Shown here piece after piece: positions 12,333-23,653 of a DNA stretch of 64,000 bases; the first letter of the stretch is position 1; each line of letters begins with the position of its first letter. The stretch lies in assembly GCA_026770025.1 (NCBI GenBank), contig JAMXDE010000004.1:124001-188000 (forward strand), written 5' to 3'. The stretch is from Craspedostauros australis (lineage: Eukaryota > Bacillariophyta > Bacillariophyceae > Mastogloiales > Achnanthaceae). The position numbers were made by a program, and so were the translations under genes. The notes under the pieces were generated by a model. It saw only the letters and a program-made list of their open reading frames with translations. It had not been told where the DNA came from and searched no databases.

Positions 12333-12460
12333 GAGCACGAGTACGAGTACGAGTACAAGCACGAGCACGAGTACAAGCACGAGTACGAGAACGAGAACGA
12401 GTACAAGCACGAGTACAAGCACGAGTACGAGTACAAGCACGATTACGAGTACAAGCACTT
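12333..12460. repeat. CGAGTA/CAAGCA hexamer array
   Basis: About 128 nt of imperfect GAGTAC/GAGCAC/AAGCAC units lie just past the stop codon of gene 2. The right arm has only a short remnant here (about 57,765-57,790), so the array expanded in the left copy or shrank in the right. Open frames of alternating Ser-Thr or Arg-Val through it are artefacts. Confidence 0.85.
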
Positions 12461-12590
12461 GTATGTTTGGCAATGTACGAGCTTGGCTGTTTCTTGGTCT
12501 CGTGTGGAATGAAAGACAGGAAGCACAAACGTTCAAGAGTGTCCTTTCTTGTTGTTCAGAAGTGTGGCTTTTTGCACGTCTCGTGTGACG

Positions 12591-13323
12591 TGATTATGTC
12601 TGTCTGTCTGTCTTCCGTACTATGGTGTGGTTTTGACGGCGATTTTGGCCAAAATGAAATCACGAAAAAAAGCGTTTCGCCAAAGTGAGGGAATGGAAGC
12701 ACGACTGCATGGCACGTCTCAATTCGGTTTCGATTCTTTGTGGCGAGTCTGTCTGATTGGTGGGAGCCTGTGGGAACGGGTACGGGATCGTGCACAACGT
12801 GCGCCTTGTTGTATCCTGTTGTTGCATCTGATCCTGATGGCGGTCGCCACACCAGCAACCACTCCATCTGTTGGTTCCTCTCTCCATGAAATGAGCGACG
12901 CAAAAGCTTCGGGAAGAACAGTGGGGGTTGATGTGGCAATCAATCAAGGCATCATCCATGGCAGTAGCAGACAACTCAGATCGCTGAAGGATGCTGATTC
13001 CTTCTTTCCAACTTGCCTTGTGGTCTTGTCGATGCTTCTTGCACTCGTCGATATTATGGTTCCTCCACTTGACCAAGATCAAAGCAACACTTTGACAAAA
13101 TCTGATGGAGAGAACAGCTTCGGAGATGGTCGTGAGGGAGTAAATCTGTGGCACATCTTCGCATCCACAGATGTGGAAGACCGCATTGCCTCTCTCTGAC
13201 GCATCTAAAGATCGTTGTCAACCTGCCATCGAGTACATGTAGCTCCAAATGCTTCCCTCTCGTGCATCATCCGCATCATCGTTTGAAGAGTCGCAGCGAG
13301 TGCGCTCGGTGGAGAGTGCTGCC

Positions 13324-13380
<57 letters not shown>

Positions 13381-13827
13381 CTGGGGCGATTCTGCCCTGT
13401 CCGCAGAGGAAGCTTGCCTCTGTCATGTTGGATCCATCATCTCACAATTTCATCCGGACATCACTGGCAATAGCAATAGCATTAGCAATAGCGCCTGTGA
13501 CTGTAGACCGCCACAAGGAATACAAAGAATCCACCTGAACCGACAGCAGCGCACCAGTACGAGCTAAGGCAAGGTACGTACGCCCTCCATCGTTCCTTTG
13601 ATGTATCAGTAATCAGCTGCTGCCCCCCGACGAGTAATCGCGACGCCATCCCACCATGTCGTGCCACAACATCACTTCCACTGCACTTGCAATGCACGTT
13701 CATTGCACTTCCGTTGCACTGCGTGTTGCATTCCTCTCTCACACTTTACCTCACGCGGTCTTTAAACCTGCTCATCACCACATTGTACACAGCACTCATA
13801 AATCATTGTCAACCACCGCAAAACAAG
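12591..13827. other. intergenic region between receptor and sensor genes
   Basis: The inverted repeat has ended and unique sequence begins. Overlapping frames on opposite strands (12,627-13,199 and 12,660-13,154) have no recognisable domain. A long AG microsatellite lies at 13,328-13,376. The last few hundred bases are presumably the promoter of the sensor gene that starts at 13,828. Confidence 0.5.
13328..13376. repeat. AG dinucleotide microsatellite
   Basis: An uninterrupted AG run of about 49 nt. Confidence 0.95.
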
Positions 13828-15390
13828 ATGGACAACAACAGCGACAGCAACAAGCATGATGCAGAATCGATCGCATCCTCCGACAAGCACTCTGCAACCC
13901 ATGAATCGGACCACTCCCAGTCTCAGTCCATGACTGCGACGCCATCAACAAAGCCGAATGGCGACAAGTCTTCCGCCACCCGCAACTCCTCAAACGAGAG
14001 GTCCGTCTTGGGCATCCGCATCATGACCGTCCTGGTTCTCCTGGCAGCTGCCGTCGCCACAGGCACGACCCTGTTCCTTCACCTCAGCGATGATGAGGAG
14101 GACGCCTTCGAACGTGACTTCGCTCAGATCGCTGAAAAGACCGTGCATGCGTTCCTTGTGGAGACCAGGGAGAAGCTCTGGCACTCGCGCACCTTGGCCG
14201 GCAGCATCCATGAAACCATGAGGGCTGGCGAGATGGACAAGATCAACCTCTCCATGCCACTTTGGGAGACCATGACAGAGGAGACGCGCTGGACCGGTTC
14301 CGCCAAGGTCGCATCTTGGTCACCTTTCTTGTTCAACGAAGACGAGCTCAAGAGCTTCTGGGGCTTCGCTGTCGAAAGCACTAACGGAGGCATTCCCTCC
14401 CCAGGTTCGAACCCCGTCTGTGACTTGTGTGGGAACTTGGATTGGGTTGTCACCAATCCAGATCTCGTGCTCACGCATCCCTTCTTTGGCGATTTCAGTT
14501 GCAAGACCTTTTACAACTTGGGTCGCGCAGGAGCACTTGGAAGCTGTCAGGAGACCATTCAATTTGCAAAGGACTGCACATGTGGGCCACCGACGCACGG
14601 AGATAATGACGTCATGTATCCAACCAGGACCACATCGCAAGGGATCTGGGAGATCGGTCCTGATGGCTCTGCGGTGGATGACACCAGCTCGGCACCGTGG
14701 AACCCGATGTGGGCAACCATGGCGGGCGACAACGGCAAGGCGACCTTCCTTTACAACCAAATGAGTGAGCCGGTCCGCCAGCGCGTTCTCGACAGCATCA
14801 TCAAGCATCGTTCCCCGGCCTTTTCTGAGATCTTCCGTCGTGAGGGCGCATACTACGAGAACTACAGCAAGGGGACCCAAGACGAGCTAGCCGTGCTTGT
14901 GGCCTTTCCAGTCTTCGAATTGGGAGCGGACAACGCTATTGCAGGATCCGTCGTTCTCGAGATAGACTGGAAAGAGTCCATGCCAGATAAGTTCCCTGTC
15001 AACGCGGATCTCGTCAATATCGTCATTTCCAACTCGTGTGGACAGGAGTACACATTCCGCGTCAACAAGGACAGCGGCATGCTGGATGTGATTGGCGAAG
15101 GAGACATCCATGACCGAGACTTCGAGAAGCTTGTGCGCAGCTCCAAGTTTACGGACTTTGCTGACTTGGTGACACAGGCAGCCAAAACCAATTCGGATGA
15201 GAACGATTTGGATGACGACTGTCTTTACCGCTTCCTTGTCTACCCAACCAGCGACTTGTATGATGAGCATGTCACAAACGAGCCGACAGCCTTGATCGTG
15301 ATGGTGTTTGCCATCTTTGCGTTCGTTGCGCTTGCCCTTCTGGTTTGCGAGATGCTGGTCAAGCGCTTGAGGCGTTCCGGAATGGAGTGA
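13828..15390 (+). CDS. receptor-cyclase-like sensor without catalytic domain
   Basis: Single exon, 520 aa, starting at ATG 13828 in the context AAAACAAGATGG; the frame is open upstream but has no better start. The N-terminal 60 residues are polar and Ser-rich. A membrane helix follows at about 61-85, then a roughly 400-residue Cys-containing extracellular domain, then a second helix at about 490-511 and the tail KRLRRSGME. The order helix-sensor-helix, the motifs EYTFRVNKDSGMLDVIGEGD and CLYRFLVYPTSDLYDEH, and the C-terminal helix match the sensor half of diatom receptor-type guanylate cyclases. Those proteins normally continue into a cyclase domain, often with a phosphodiesterase. Here a TGA follows directly, and the next gene downstream is on the other strand. 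It may be a truncated relic, a decoy or a partner subunit. Confidence 0.75.
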   Translation: MDNNSDSNKHDAESIASSDKHSATHESDHSQSQSMTATPSTKPNGDKSSATRNSSNERSVLGIRIMTVLVLLAAAVATGTTLFLHLSDDEEDAFERDFAQIAEKTVHAFLVETREKLWHSRTLAGSIHETMRAGEMDKINLSMPLWETMTEETRWTGSAKVASWSPFLFNEDELKSFWGFAVESTNGGIPSPGSNPVCDLCGNLDWVVTNPDLVLTHPFFGDFSCKTFYNLGRAGALGSCQETIQFAKDCTCGPPTHGDNDVMYPTRTTSQGIWEIGPDGSAVDDTSSAPWNPMWATMAGDNGKATFLYNQMSEPVRQRVLDSIIKHRSPAFSEIFRREGAYYENYSKGTQDELAVLVAFPVFELGADNAIAGSVVLEIDWKESMPDKFPVNADLVNIVISNSCGQEYTFRVNKDSGMLDVIGEGDIHDRDFEKLVRSSKFTDFADLVTQAAKTNSDENDLDDDCLYRFLVYPTSDLYDEHVTNEPTALIVMVFAIFAFVALALLVCEMLVKRLRRSGME

Positions 15391-15755
15391 ATTCACGAAT
15401 GAAGCGGAGGAGAGAATGCGACTCGGTCATCCACCTCAATCCAAACACGACATCTGTTCCTGGGCAACGGTCCAGAGTTGAGATAATGCATTATATAACA
15501 TAGAATTTTACACCATTGAACACTGCAAAAGGCTTCGACTCGGTTTCGATAGAGCATCGCACGATTTCGCGCAGCGCGTCTCCATCTCTGCTCCTCTGAG
15601 CTGCCTGTTTTGCCCAAATATGCTCGATCATGTCCTGGCGCAGAGCAATGGTCTGCGGAGTGCTTGTGGTGAGCGCAGAGCAGATGAATTGCGCCAAGCA
15701 ATCCATCCATCTCTATCGAAATTTGGCAGGCATTCCAAAGCTTCTTACCCATCCT
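15391..15755. other. spacer between convergent genes
   Basis: This 365-nt stretch lies between the stop of the sensor gene and the stop of the reverse-strand metalloprotease, so it holds both 3' UTRs. A short reverse-strand frame crosses it. I see no conserved feature. Confidence 0.6.
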
Positions 15756-18700
15756 CTATCGATGCGATTGTCCCTTCCTCATGCCACTGTTCGTGTCCGT
15801 GGCAACCTTGGATACGGATGAATTCCGCCTCCGGGTTGTCTTGCGCGTGCCAAGTCGCGTCGCAGCCTTCGATCCTTTCCCTTTGCCTGCGCTTTTGCTA
15901 GATGGACTGGGCGACCTACGGCGCGTGGGAGAATCGGTGGGTGGGAAGAGTGGTTGAAAGACGCGGATGATTTCTTCGCCTCCAGCGTTACCAGGTGCAA
16001 GAGCAGGAGGGCGGGTGGGAGGTGTCGCTGGCACTTCTGTTATGGTTGTGGGGAACGACGAAGGAACGCTGCTTGGCGCATGTGAGGCGGTTGGTTGGTC
16101 GCTCGGGGATTCAGAAAGAAGCGATTTGGAATTGGAAGGGGTGGGCTGCATGGACAGGATAATCGACGCTGATGGCGGGGTTGTCCTTGTGTCAGGCGTT
16201 GGTGGATTGGATGGCGATTCGGAAAGGCTGGAAGACGGTGCAGAGCTTGGTGAAGTACGTAGCGCGGCTGTTGGTGCTGCGCTCGTGCCGGGATCGTTGC
16301 CAGTTGGCGTGGATGACGCTAGACGAACCGTAGGTTGCAATGTGGGACGAACCGATGGTGAAGTCATTGTCGGCGACGCTGTTGGTACCGCGGATGGATT
16401 GTCGGTGCTAGGTGCTGAGGTCAGGCCCGCGGTTGGCATGTCGGTTGGATCAGATGTTGGATTAGATGCCGGATCGGATGTCGGATCGGGTGTTGGATTG
16501 AGACTTGGTGACTGCGTCGCAACCGATGGAGAGAGAGTTGGATTTTGTGTTGGACGCGCAGTTGGACTATCTGTCTCTGATCCATCATCCAGCAATCCAC
16601 TGACATCGAACATGTATGTTGGTCGATCGCTGCCGTCTGTCGGAGTTGTTCGAAAGTTGGTGACGGTCACGCCGCTGACGCCCAGGCCTGACTCGCTGTA
16701 TAGATCGGTGTTGGGGTAGATGTCATTCGCGGCCACAGTCTCAGCGGTTCCAGGACCCAGAATTTGCGAGCTCGTGAGCCATAGATCTTCCTCCTCGCCA
16801 CCATTGAGCGTTTGCTCCAGTTCGTATCCGTCCGCACCTCCTGGCGAACTGAGAGAGTCGGCTTGGAGAACGGCGACCCCGTAATGATTGCCATTGCCGG
16901 GCCAATCTGATTGATGTCGAGGTTTGAGAACGTAATGCAATGCAATGCATGGTGTAAGTGTGACATGGAATGATAGGGTCCAGCGATGTACAAGAGAGGC
17001 GTTAGATTAGAGTACATTTGCTAACGCGAAGCGAATGAAGCAGAAACAAGAAAAGAATAACCAATGTCAGATCGCATGGGCGAGACAACGGACAGCACGT
17101 CATGCTTTGTCGCATCGTCTTGTGCAAGCGTAGTCACAAAGGGGGCAGTGCTCCTATTCCCCGAGGCTGTGACCTTCACTTTCGCACGAGCTGCACATCA
17201 ACACATCTGCCCGTGCACAGCTTACCTCCTTGGCCTGGGAACCCTCGTCGAGTATTGCCTTGGAACGATCCAACTGCTGGTTCCGTGCTGTTGGTGTTTT
17301 CGCGTGTCGTGAAATGAGGACAAGGTGCAAGGTATAAGTACGGGCACGTATGTTCCGTGGCGACGAGGGTGGAAACGTGGAGTATCCGAGCGCAGGAAGC
17401 GAAACGGAACGGATGCAGAATGGAACACAAGGGATGCGAGATTAGTCGACAAGAGAAGACAGTTGCTTCGCAAGTGCGTGATTGTCCATGCCGATCCATA
17501 CTCGAATACGGGTAGGAGACTTGATGCATACGATGGCATGCGGAGCTTCCATGCCAAGCCATCGTAAGTCTTCGATCTGCTCTGTGGGACACCGCTCTTG
17601 CAAAACTTACATTGCTCTGTCCACTTTGTAGATCACGATTCCTGTGTCATAATGTGGGCATGGAATAGATTATAATCCGAGTATGAGTAGAAGCCCGACG
17701 CCCCAGTGGAACAGTTCCCGCGCATTTCAGCAAGATAATCAAGTCCAATATCCACATACACGTATGCAAGTTGAAGGAAGTGAGGGGATGGTTGGTACGA
17801 CGTTGGGCAACGGATATTGATGACGCAAGACCCTCGCTCAACTCGCGAAGTGAAGTGCACAGCAATAGCAATAGCAACGACCCATGCTGAGCTGCTGTCA
17901 CTTCATAATCCATGACGCAACACTGATCTTCGTACACCGCCGTGTCACGCTCGGTATTTGCAGCCCAACCAATCTTACCTCCTTCTCCAAAGAAGTTTTC
18001 ATCGAAGTCAACTGGAATGGGCTGCCTATTTTCAATCAGCAAGTACTCCGTTGCCGATAGGTTGATTCGGAAAACTTCGCCGAACAGCTCCACCGGCCGC
18101 GCCATGAATGTTCCATCGGCCGAAATCACCGTGGATTCAATGAAGCCCAGACGTTCCTTCGACCAAGCGCTCAAATGCCCTGGCCTCGCCTTGTTGTTCT
18201 TCTGCCCCGCAGTATTCGCCATGAGGCCGAAGCGATCGATGCCGCCGATGTCCCCCGACTCCGGGTTGAAGCGTCCGTCGAGGTCGTAGAGATCGCGAAG
18301 GCCAAAATTGTGGAACATCTCATGAGTCGGGACACCAAGACGGATGATATTTGCATCACATCTCAGACGGAATGCCGAGGCGAATACGTACTGCACGACC
18401 CTCTTGCCACTTCTCGATCGCCACGCCAGCGATGTGCTGGTCGCTGCCGACGAGTGAGATTGGATGCGTTGCTCCGATGGGGTGTTGAATCGGCAATCAT
18501 CTCCACCTTCCTCCGAAGCGTACCCGGAATGCAATACGACCACCAGATCGATGACGTTGTCGCCATCGCCATCCACAGTGTCGAAGTCAAAACCATTGTC
18601 GTCCAGATCTTCCAACAGGGGCACCATCGACTGCTGCAGGTCCAGGCTGACGCCGCGGTTCGTGCCCACGTAAAATGATTCCGTGTTATCCGTGGTCCGC

Positions 18701-19296
18701 CAATCCGCCACCTGCGCTTCGAACGTGAGCTTGCCGTAGGAGTTGACCTCGAAGTAGCGTCGCACGGAACCTGTTGGGATCACCGTTGATCCAAGGTCGC
18801 TGGGATCGGCATTGAACATCCGATCGTAGTCTTCGCGCGCAACGATGTCCACCGATGCATGGTCCGACCATCGCATCAGCAATACCAGGACCTTGAACGA
18901 CCCCATGGGATTCAAGTCCTGTAGACTTCGCTGTTCGCTGTGGGATGCGTCGGTTTCGTTCTGTGCGTGTTCACCATCACCGTTCTGTTGCGCAGCCTGC
19001 ATCCTCCTGCGACGGCGTTGCTCGTTGACGTCCGTAATAATCTTCTGCTTCTTCCTCACTTCGATGCCGTACGCCTCGTCGACTTCCCGGCACGTCTCCT
19101 CGTCGATGGTGGCGCAGTTGACTTCGTCGATCCATTGCGGTTGGTAATTGTACGGGATGTTGTTCCTGCGCCGTATCGTCAAGGGGTCCTCGTATCCGTT
19201 GTCGAAGAGATCGGAGGGGATGGGTTGCAACGCGTTGATCTGGAGCATGAGAAGGCTCGGCAGGAGCAGAGTCGCCAAATGCAGAATGGTGGTCAT
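15756..19296 (-). CDS. secreted M6-type metalloprotease, Ser/Thr/Pro tail
   Basis: Four exons, 19296-17979, 17641-17611, 17287-17226 and 16906-15756, join in frame to about 853 aa. A signal peptide (residues 1-23) precedes a Glu/Arg-rich pro-region. The zinc-binding motif HEMFHNFGLRD (residues 325-335) fits the M6 HExxHxxGxxD pattern. The family landmarks that follow are split over tiny exons: GGIVIYKVDRA (exon 2, 31 nt), GNTRRGFPGQ (exon 3, 62 nt) and DWPGNGNHYGVAVLQADS (exon 4). This arrangement strongly supports the splice model. After the catalytic region come about 200 residues of PTxxPS/SDPT-type repeats, as in diatom cell-surface or wall-associated proteins, and a very basic Lys/Arg tail. 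A role in extracellular proteolysis or wall processing is inferred. Confidence 0.82.
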
Positions 19297-19980
19297 GGTT
19301 TTGGTGTTCAGGAGGATTTATATGGCGTGATACGAGTATGATGTAACATGCGCACGTGTGTGCGTGCGTACGTACGTAGAGAATTCTATTTTGGTTTCCA
19401 CACAGGAATGGAAGATCGTCTCGTCGAAGATGTTTCGTTGAGCGCGGTTCATTTTGTGATCGCTTCCATTGCATAATACCATACCATACTCGGACACACA
19501 TACTGGCACATGTTGTGCATGTGTCAAGAAATTCTGCGTTTGAACGACGGAGGTGTCACAGGTTGCTCCTTTGTAAAGTTGGCTTGCCTTCCATGTGAGA
19601 TGAGGTTTCTCCATTTCGCTCCCCCTCCGAAGTCTTACGAGTTCACCGAATCCGTCGCGCGCGTTCTTGCCAACACAAGTCGCTGCCGAAAATCTCGACC
19701 AGGAAGCCAAAATGTGAGGAAAAAGCGTACAATTCGGTCGAATTAGTCTGCTGATTGGACAGTTGTTCGTGCCCGCATTCGTGACTGATAGAAGTCAAAG
19801 TGGTCGAAGGAGTGGTTCTGTTGTGTGCGGAATGATCCTTTCGTGTTCCGCGACAAAAAGGAAGGAAAGATGATGAGAACTCCGAAAGTCCGCGAACGCA
19901 ACACGGCGCGTGGGAAAACACGACGACATCAAGAGAGAGAGAAGGCAAATCTACATGGCACTTGTGCAAACAGACAACCC
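19297..19980. other. intergenic region between divergent genes
   Basis: This separates the reverse-strand metalloprotease start from the forward-strand guanylate kinase and presumably holds both promoters. A GT/AC-rich patch with repeated TACG lies near 19,350-19,380. No gene is visible. The kinase frame is open upstream to about 19,825, with an in-frame ATG at 19,870. Confidence 0.5.
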
Positions 19981-21594
19981 ATGCACAGCGACACTCTCCG
20001 TATCATCGTACTCGAACTCGTGGTTGTACTCGTGCTGATCATCACATTGCTACCTGCACAGACGGTATCAACCTCATCGGCATCTCCGACACTACTTCCA
20101 CGACACTTACTCGCACAGTCTTCAAACAACACTTGCAGCATGTCAACAGATCCAAAGCCAGTCGTCTTCTGCGGTCCATCCGGTGAGTCATTTTCATCCT
20201 CTTGTGTGACCGTTGGTGAATTGGTTGGTGAATTGGTTGATTGATTGCTGTGGGTTGCCGTAGGTTGCCGTGTGTTGGTTGGGTTTGTACATACTTGGGG
20301 TATGAAGGGTGCATGGACGCTTTGCATTGTGCACCTTGCACAGCATTTGCTTGTCAAAATGATATCATAGTCAACATGATAGTCAGCTTGATCACTGTGC
20401 GAACTCTGGCAGATGTGAAGCAATCAATCATCGGAGTTATGTAGCACTAGCTCGTACATGGTATAATGCCAATAACACGAATAATACGTAGCTCACAGTA
20501 TCTCACCCAACTTGATGCAACTTGGCTCCTCCTGAATTGCACGCACTCGCGATCCATTCGTGCCTCCCCATCACTGCCAATGCCGTCGTTGCCGTTTCGG
20601 TCATCGCCGCCGTCACCATGGTACAATCCTGCAGGCGTTGGAAAGGGCACGTTGATTGAGATGCTCATGAAGCACTTCCCCAACGAGCAGTTTGGTTTCA
20701 GTGTCTCGCACACCACGCGAAAGCCACGAGAAGGTGAAGTCGATGGCAAGCATTATCATTTCACCACCGTGGATGCGATCAAGAAGGAGATTGATGACGG
20801 CAAATTCGTTGAGTATGCCGAAGTGCACGGCAACTACTACGGAACGAGGTACGCGATTGATGGATCAGAATGTGTGATATGGCATTGCACGGAATGAGAG
20901 ATCGCATGTCAGAGTATGGCATGAGATGAAGGGAATCAGGTTGTTCCTGCGAGAGATTTCTTGTGTGTGCAAGCGTGCGTATCTGCGCGTGTGATCGAGA
21001 CAGCTAGGATGAGATCGAAACCATCAAGGAAGTAAGAGAGGAAACCAAGACACAAGCACGAAGCAAGTAGCATAAAGGAAGAGGTGGGAACCACGCTGTC
21101 GCACACAGCGCCGTCGCACTTGGAATACGTCACGCTGCTAAGCATCATGGATTGCGTTCGTTCTGACAGACACCGCATTGTTCTGCTTTGCACACGCATG
21201 GTTGTTGCGTACCGTACTCTCTCTCTCTCTCTCTCCATCCCGCTCCCCCGCAATGTGCAGCGTCCAATCTGTGGAATCCGTCCAGAAGGGAGGCAAGATC
21301 TGCGTTCTGGACATCGATGTGCAGGGCGTGCGTGCCGTGAAGAAGTCATCGCTGGAGTGCACCTACTGCTTCATCGCGCCACCGTCGATGGAGGCGCTCG
21401 AGAAGCGGCTGAGAGGGCGGGGCACCGAGACCGAAGAGGCCATCACCAAGCGACTGAAGAACTCGAAGGAAGAACTGGAGTACGGCAACGAGGAGGGCAA
21501 CTTCGATAAGGTGTTTGTGAACGATGATCTCGAAAAGACATTCGCCCAAGTTGTGGAATCCTTCAAAGGATGGTACCCACACCTGAAGGAGTGA
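19981..21594 (+). CDS. guanylate kinase
   Basis: Exons up to 20182, 20635-20848 and 21261-21594 join at G|GTGAGT/CAG|GC and AG|GTACGC/CAG|C. The core begins at ATG 20140 ([15 protein letters not shown]) and gives 196 aa, the usual size. The P-loop GPSGVGKGT spans the first intron. [32 protein letters not shown] and [10 protein letters not shown] are the GMP-binding and Walker B landmarks. It phosphorylates GMP to GDP with ATP. The frame is open upstream: ATG 19981 would add 53 residues with a strongly hydrophobic stretch ([15 protein letters not shown]), giving 249 aa and possibly an organelle-targeted or membrane form. I report this longer model. The kinase assignment is firm; the start is not. 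Confidence 0.82.
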
Positions 21595-23653
21595 TCGATG
21601 CGGATGAAATAGAACATTTGGGAGGAATACCAATAGTCGAAACGGCAGTGCAAGTAGGCACGTACGTGGAGTACGAGTGTCCGCCCGTACGGATGTGCCA
21701 TACGTAGACTAATAGCGCTCATAGGCGAACTGAATCTCTCGTTCGCTCTATCTTTGTTTGCGCAGTCTCATCAGCAGGTACAGCCACAACAGCGAGGCGC
21801 CTCTGGCACGGTCCTCCCTATCAGGCTTCCATGCTGACCTTGGCCACCAATCTCGCGGAACCGCAGCACCGAACGCCACGGAATGAGGCATTCAATCAAC
21901 ACAGGACAACGCACACCGACATTTGTTTGTATCGCTGCTGCATGTTCTGAGCGAACTCCACTCTTGCAACTTCAAACTGCGAACTTTGGACGACTGCGTT
22001 GGTGGGTGGATGAATCCTTTGGGTGTGAACGAAGTGATCGAACGTGGAAGCAGAGCGGCTACGTTCTTCTGTCTACGTACGACTACGAACTACTCCACCA
22101 CGGATACAGGCTCATAGCTCGCCCATCGGTTCGAGTTTCACCAGTTTGTTTTTCGCGGTTCTTGAAGCATCGAACGATACAAGGCACTTGCTTGCCTGCA
22201 TTCGCATGGATGAAAGTGTGGAGCATGGGACGCCATACGAGGTGGGTATTGTGGTAACTTGTCAATCTACGACTACCGCAAGGGCACAATCGTGGCTCTG
22301 ACACCTGCAGGATCGCATGGAAGAGCTCTCTATTTGGCCACAGCCATACTGGTGGTTGCCCTGCGCCACGAGCACATGGATTGTCATGACCTGTATTGCA
22401 CGATCTTTGAGAATTGAACCACCGATTTAGGAATGAAGTGGTGGAGAGCTGACAAGCAACCGGTGAAGCGCACGGACAGAGGAATGTGCAGCATCCTACT
22501 TGGGCAATACGACTAAGGATGATGTGGTGTAGTACCCAGGCACGTGCGTTTCTGTAGATTGGGAGGTTTAGTTCTCTCTCTCTCTCTTCTGCGATGGCCT
22601 CGCCCAAGACGAATACACAGATACCACGTTGAGATGACATGCAACAGCAGAATACCCCATGGGGCACTTGCGTTCTTGTTTGGACGGTGCCGAGTTAACG
22701 TTGTTGTTGGAAGCAGAAACGTGCGGAGGCCAGTCTGCCCTACGAGAATGGTGTGAGGCTGCGCTCGTGGCGAACAAGAGTCTGGGAGAAAGTGGGCCAA
22801 AGCATGATCGAGTCACTTATGTGGAGGTGTCCGAGTATGTTGGTGACGTGCCATCGGTATTCTGCTCTCTAGCCGATAGGGATAGATAGAGTCGGGCGAA
22901 CTGCGGGCTTTGGTACGGTGCGAGGACAGTTAGAGAGAACAAGAACAAATAACTAAGGGAGTCACACAGAAACGAACCGGTGAAACGTGACACGAAATTG
23001 TTGGTGAGGGAAGGGCAGGACCAGTGTTCCAAGAACACAAGAAGCAATCCGGGAGCTGGAGGCTTGTGTACTGGTACCTCGGTTGTCGAGGATACCCCTT
23101 CTCTCGATGCCTTGCGAAAACAGGCGGCGAGAGGGTCCCAGGGGTGCATGCACCAGTAGTGCAATTTCTCAGACGGGGCCGCGTGTGTTGGAGATCATGG
23201 GAAGGGTTCATGTTAATCTTACATGGGAGTTAAGTTTGGATAGTGGACGGTAGACGACCAGCAGGTGATCGTCCCGCCTTCAAAAGAGTGGCTCAAAACT
23301 GCGCAGGAAGGGAATGGATGATGATGGCAGAGCCTTGGTATTGCACGGTTCCCTTCGTCATGGCTTCGTTTTGCTCTGTTTTAGAGAGAAGTTGTGTTCT
23401 CTGATTGTGCTTTGTGGTCGCTGCGCACGTGTGAGCAACCATTGTTCTGTTTCCTGCTGTATCCTGTGTCTGTAGAAGCAGTTTCAGCTTCAGTAGTAGT
23501 CTTAGTAGCAGCAGCATCAACCATGCGACGTTTGCCTTTGAGCCTGTGTCGCGATTCGTCGAGGCATTCGCTGTCTCGCCAATCTGCGTCACGTGTTGTG
23601 GGTTGTTCTGTAGCCCTCAAAGAGGCCAGACCCCACGATGGGATCCTGCTTGC
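21595..23653. other. gene-free intergenic region, 2.1 kb
   Basis: Both flanking genes end here (guanylate kinase forward, the 23,654 gene reverse). Short frames on both strands show no domains. A CT-rich microsatellite lies near 22,570-22,590. No RNA gene could be recognised. Confidence 0.45.

Larger units (their letters stand above)
6138..12590. repeat. left arm of large inverted repeat
   Basis: The reverse complement of this arm recurs at about 57,640-64,000. In the ungapped core a left position x pairs with 70,137 minus x. The arm holds the first bases of gene 1, the shared upstream region, all of gene 2 and its 3' flank. Both copies end in CTGAACAACAAGAAAGGACA (on the arm's reverse strand), after which they stop matching. 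The outer end cannot be placed, because the right arm reaches the window edge at the partner of about 6,138. Confidence 0.93.

Noticed and set aside
12322-12588. Frames of Ser-Thr or Arg-Val dipeptide repeats
   Set aside because: Direct translation of the hexamer microsatellite.
12627-13199. 190-codon forward frame between the receptor and sensor genes
   Set aside because: An almost equally long frame runs on the opposite strand; no domain or clean promoter and terminator context is visible.
15391-15755. Hidden cyclase exon downstream of the truncated sensor
   Set aside because: A GTGAAT at the stop codon could act as a donor, but no cyclase motif was seen in the short gap and the next gene is on the opposite strand.
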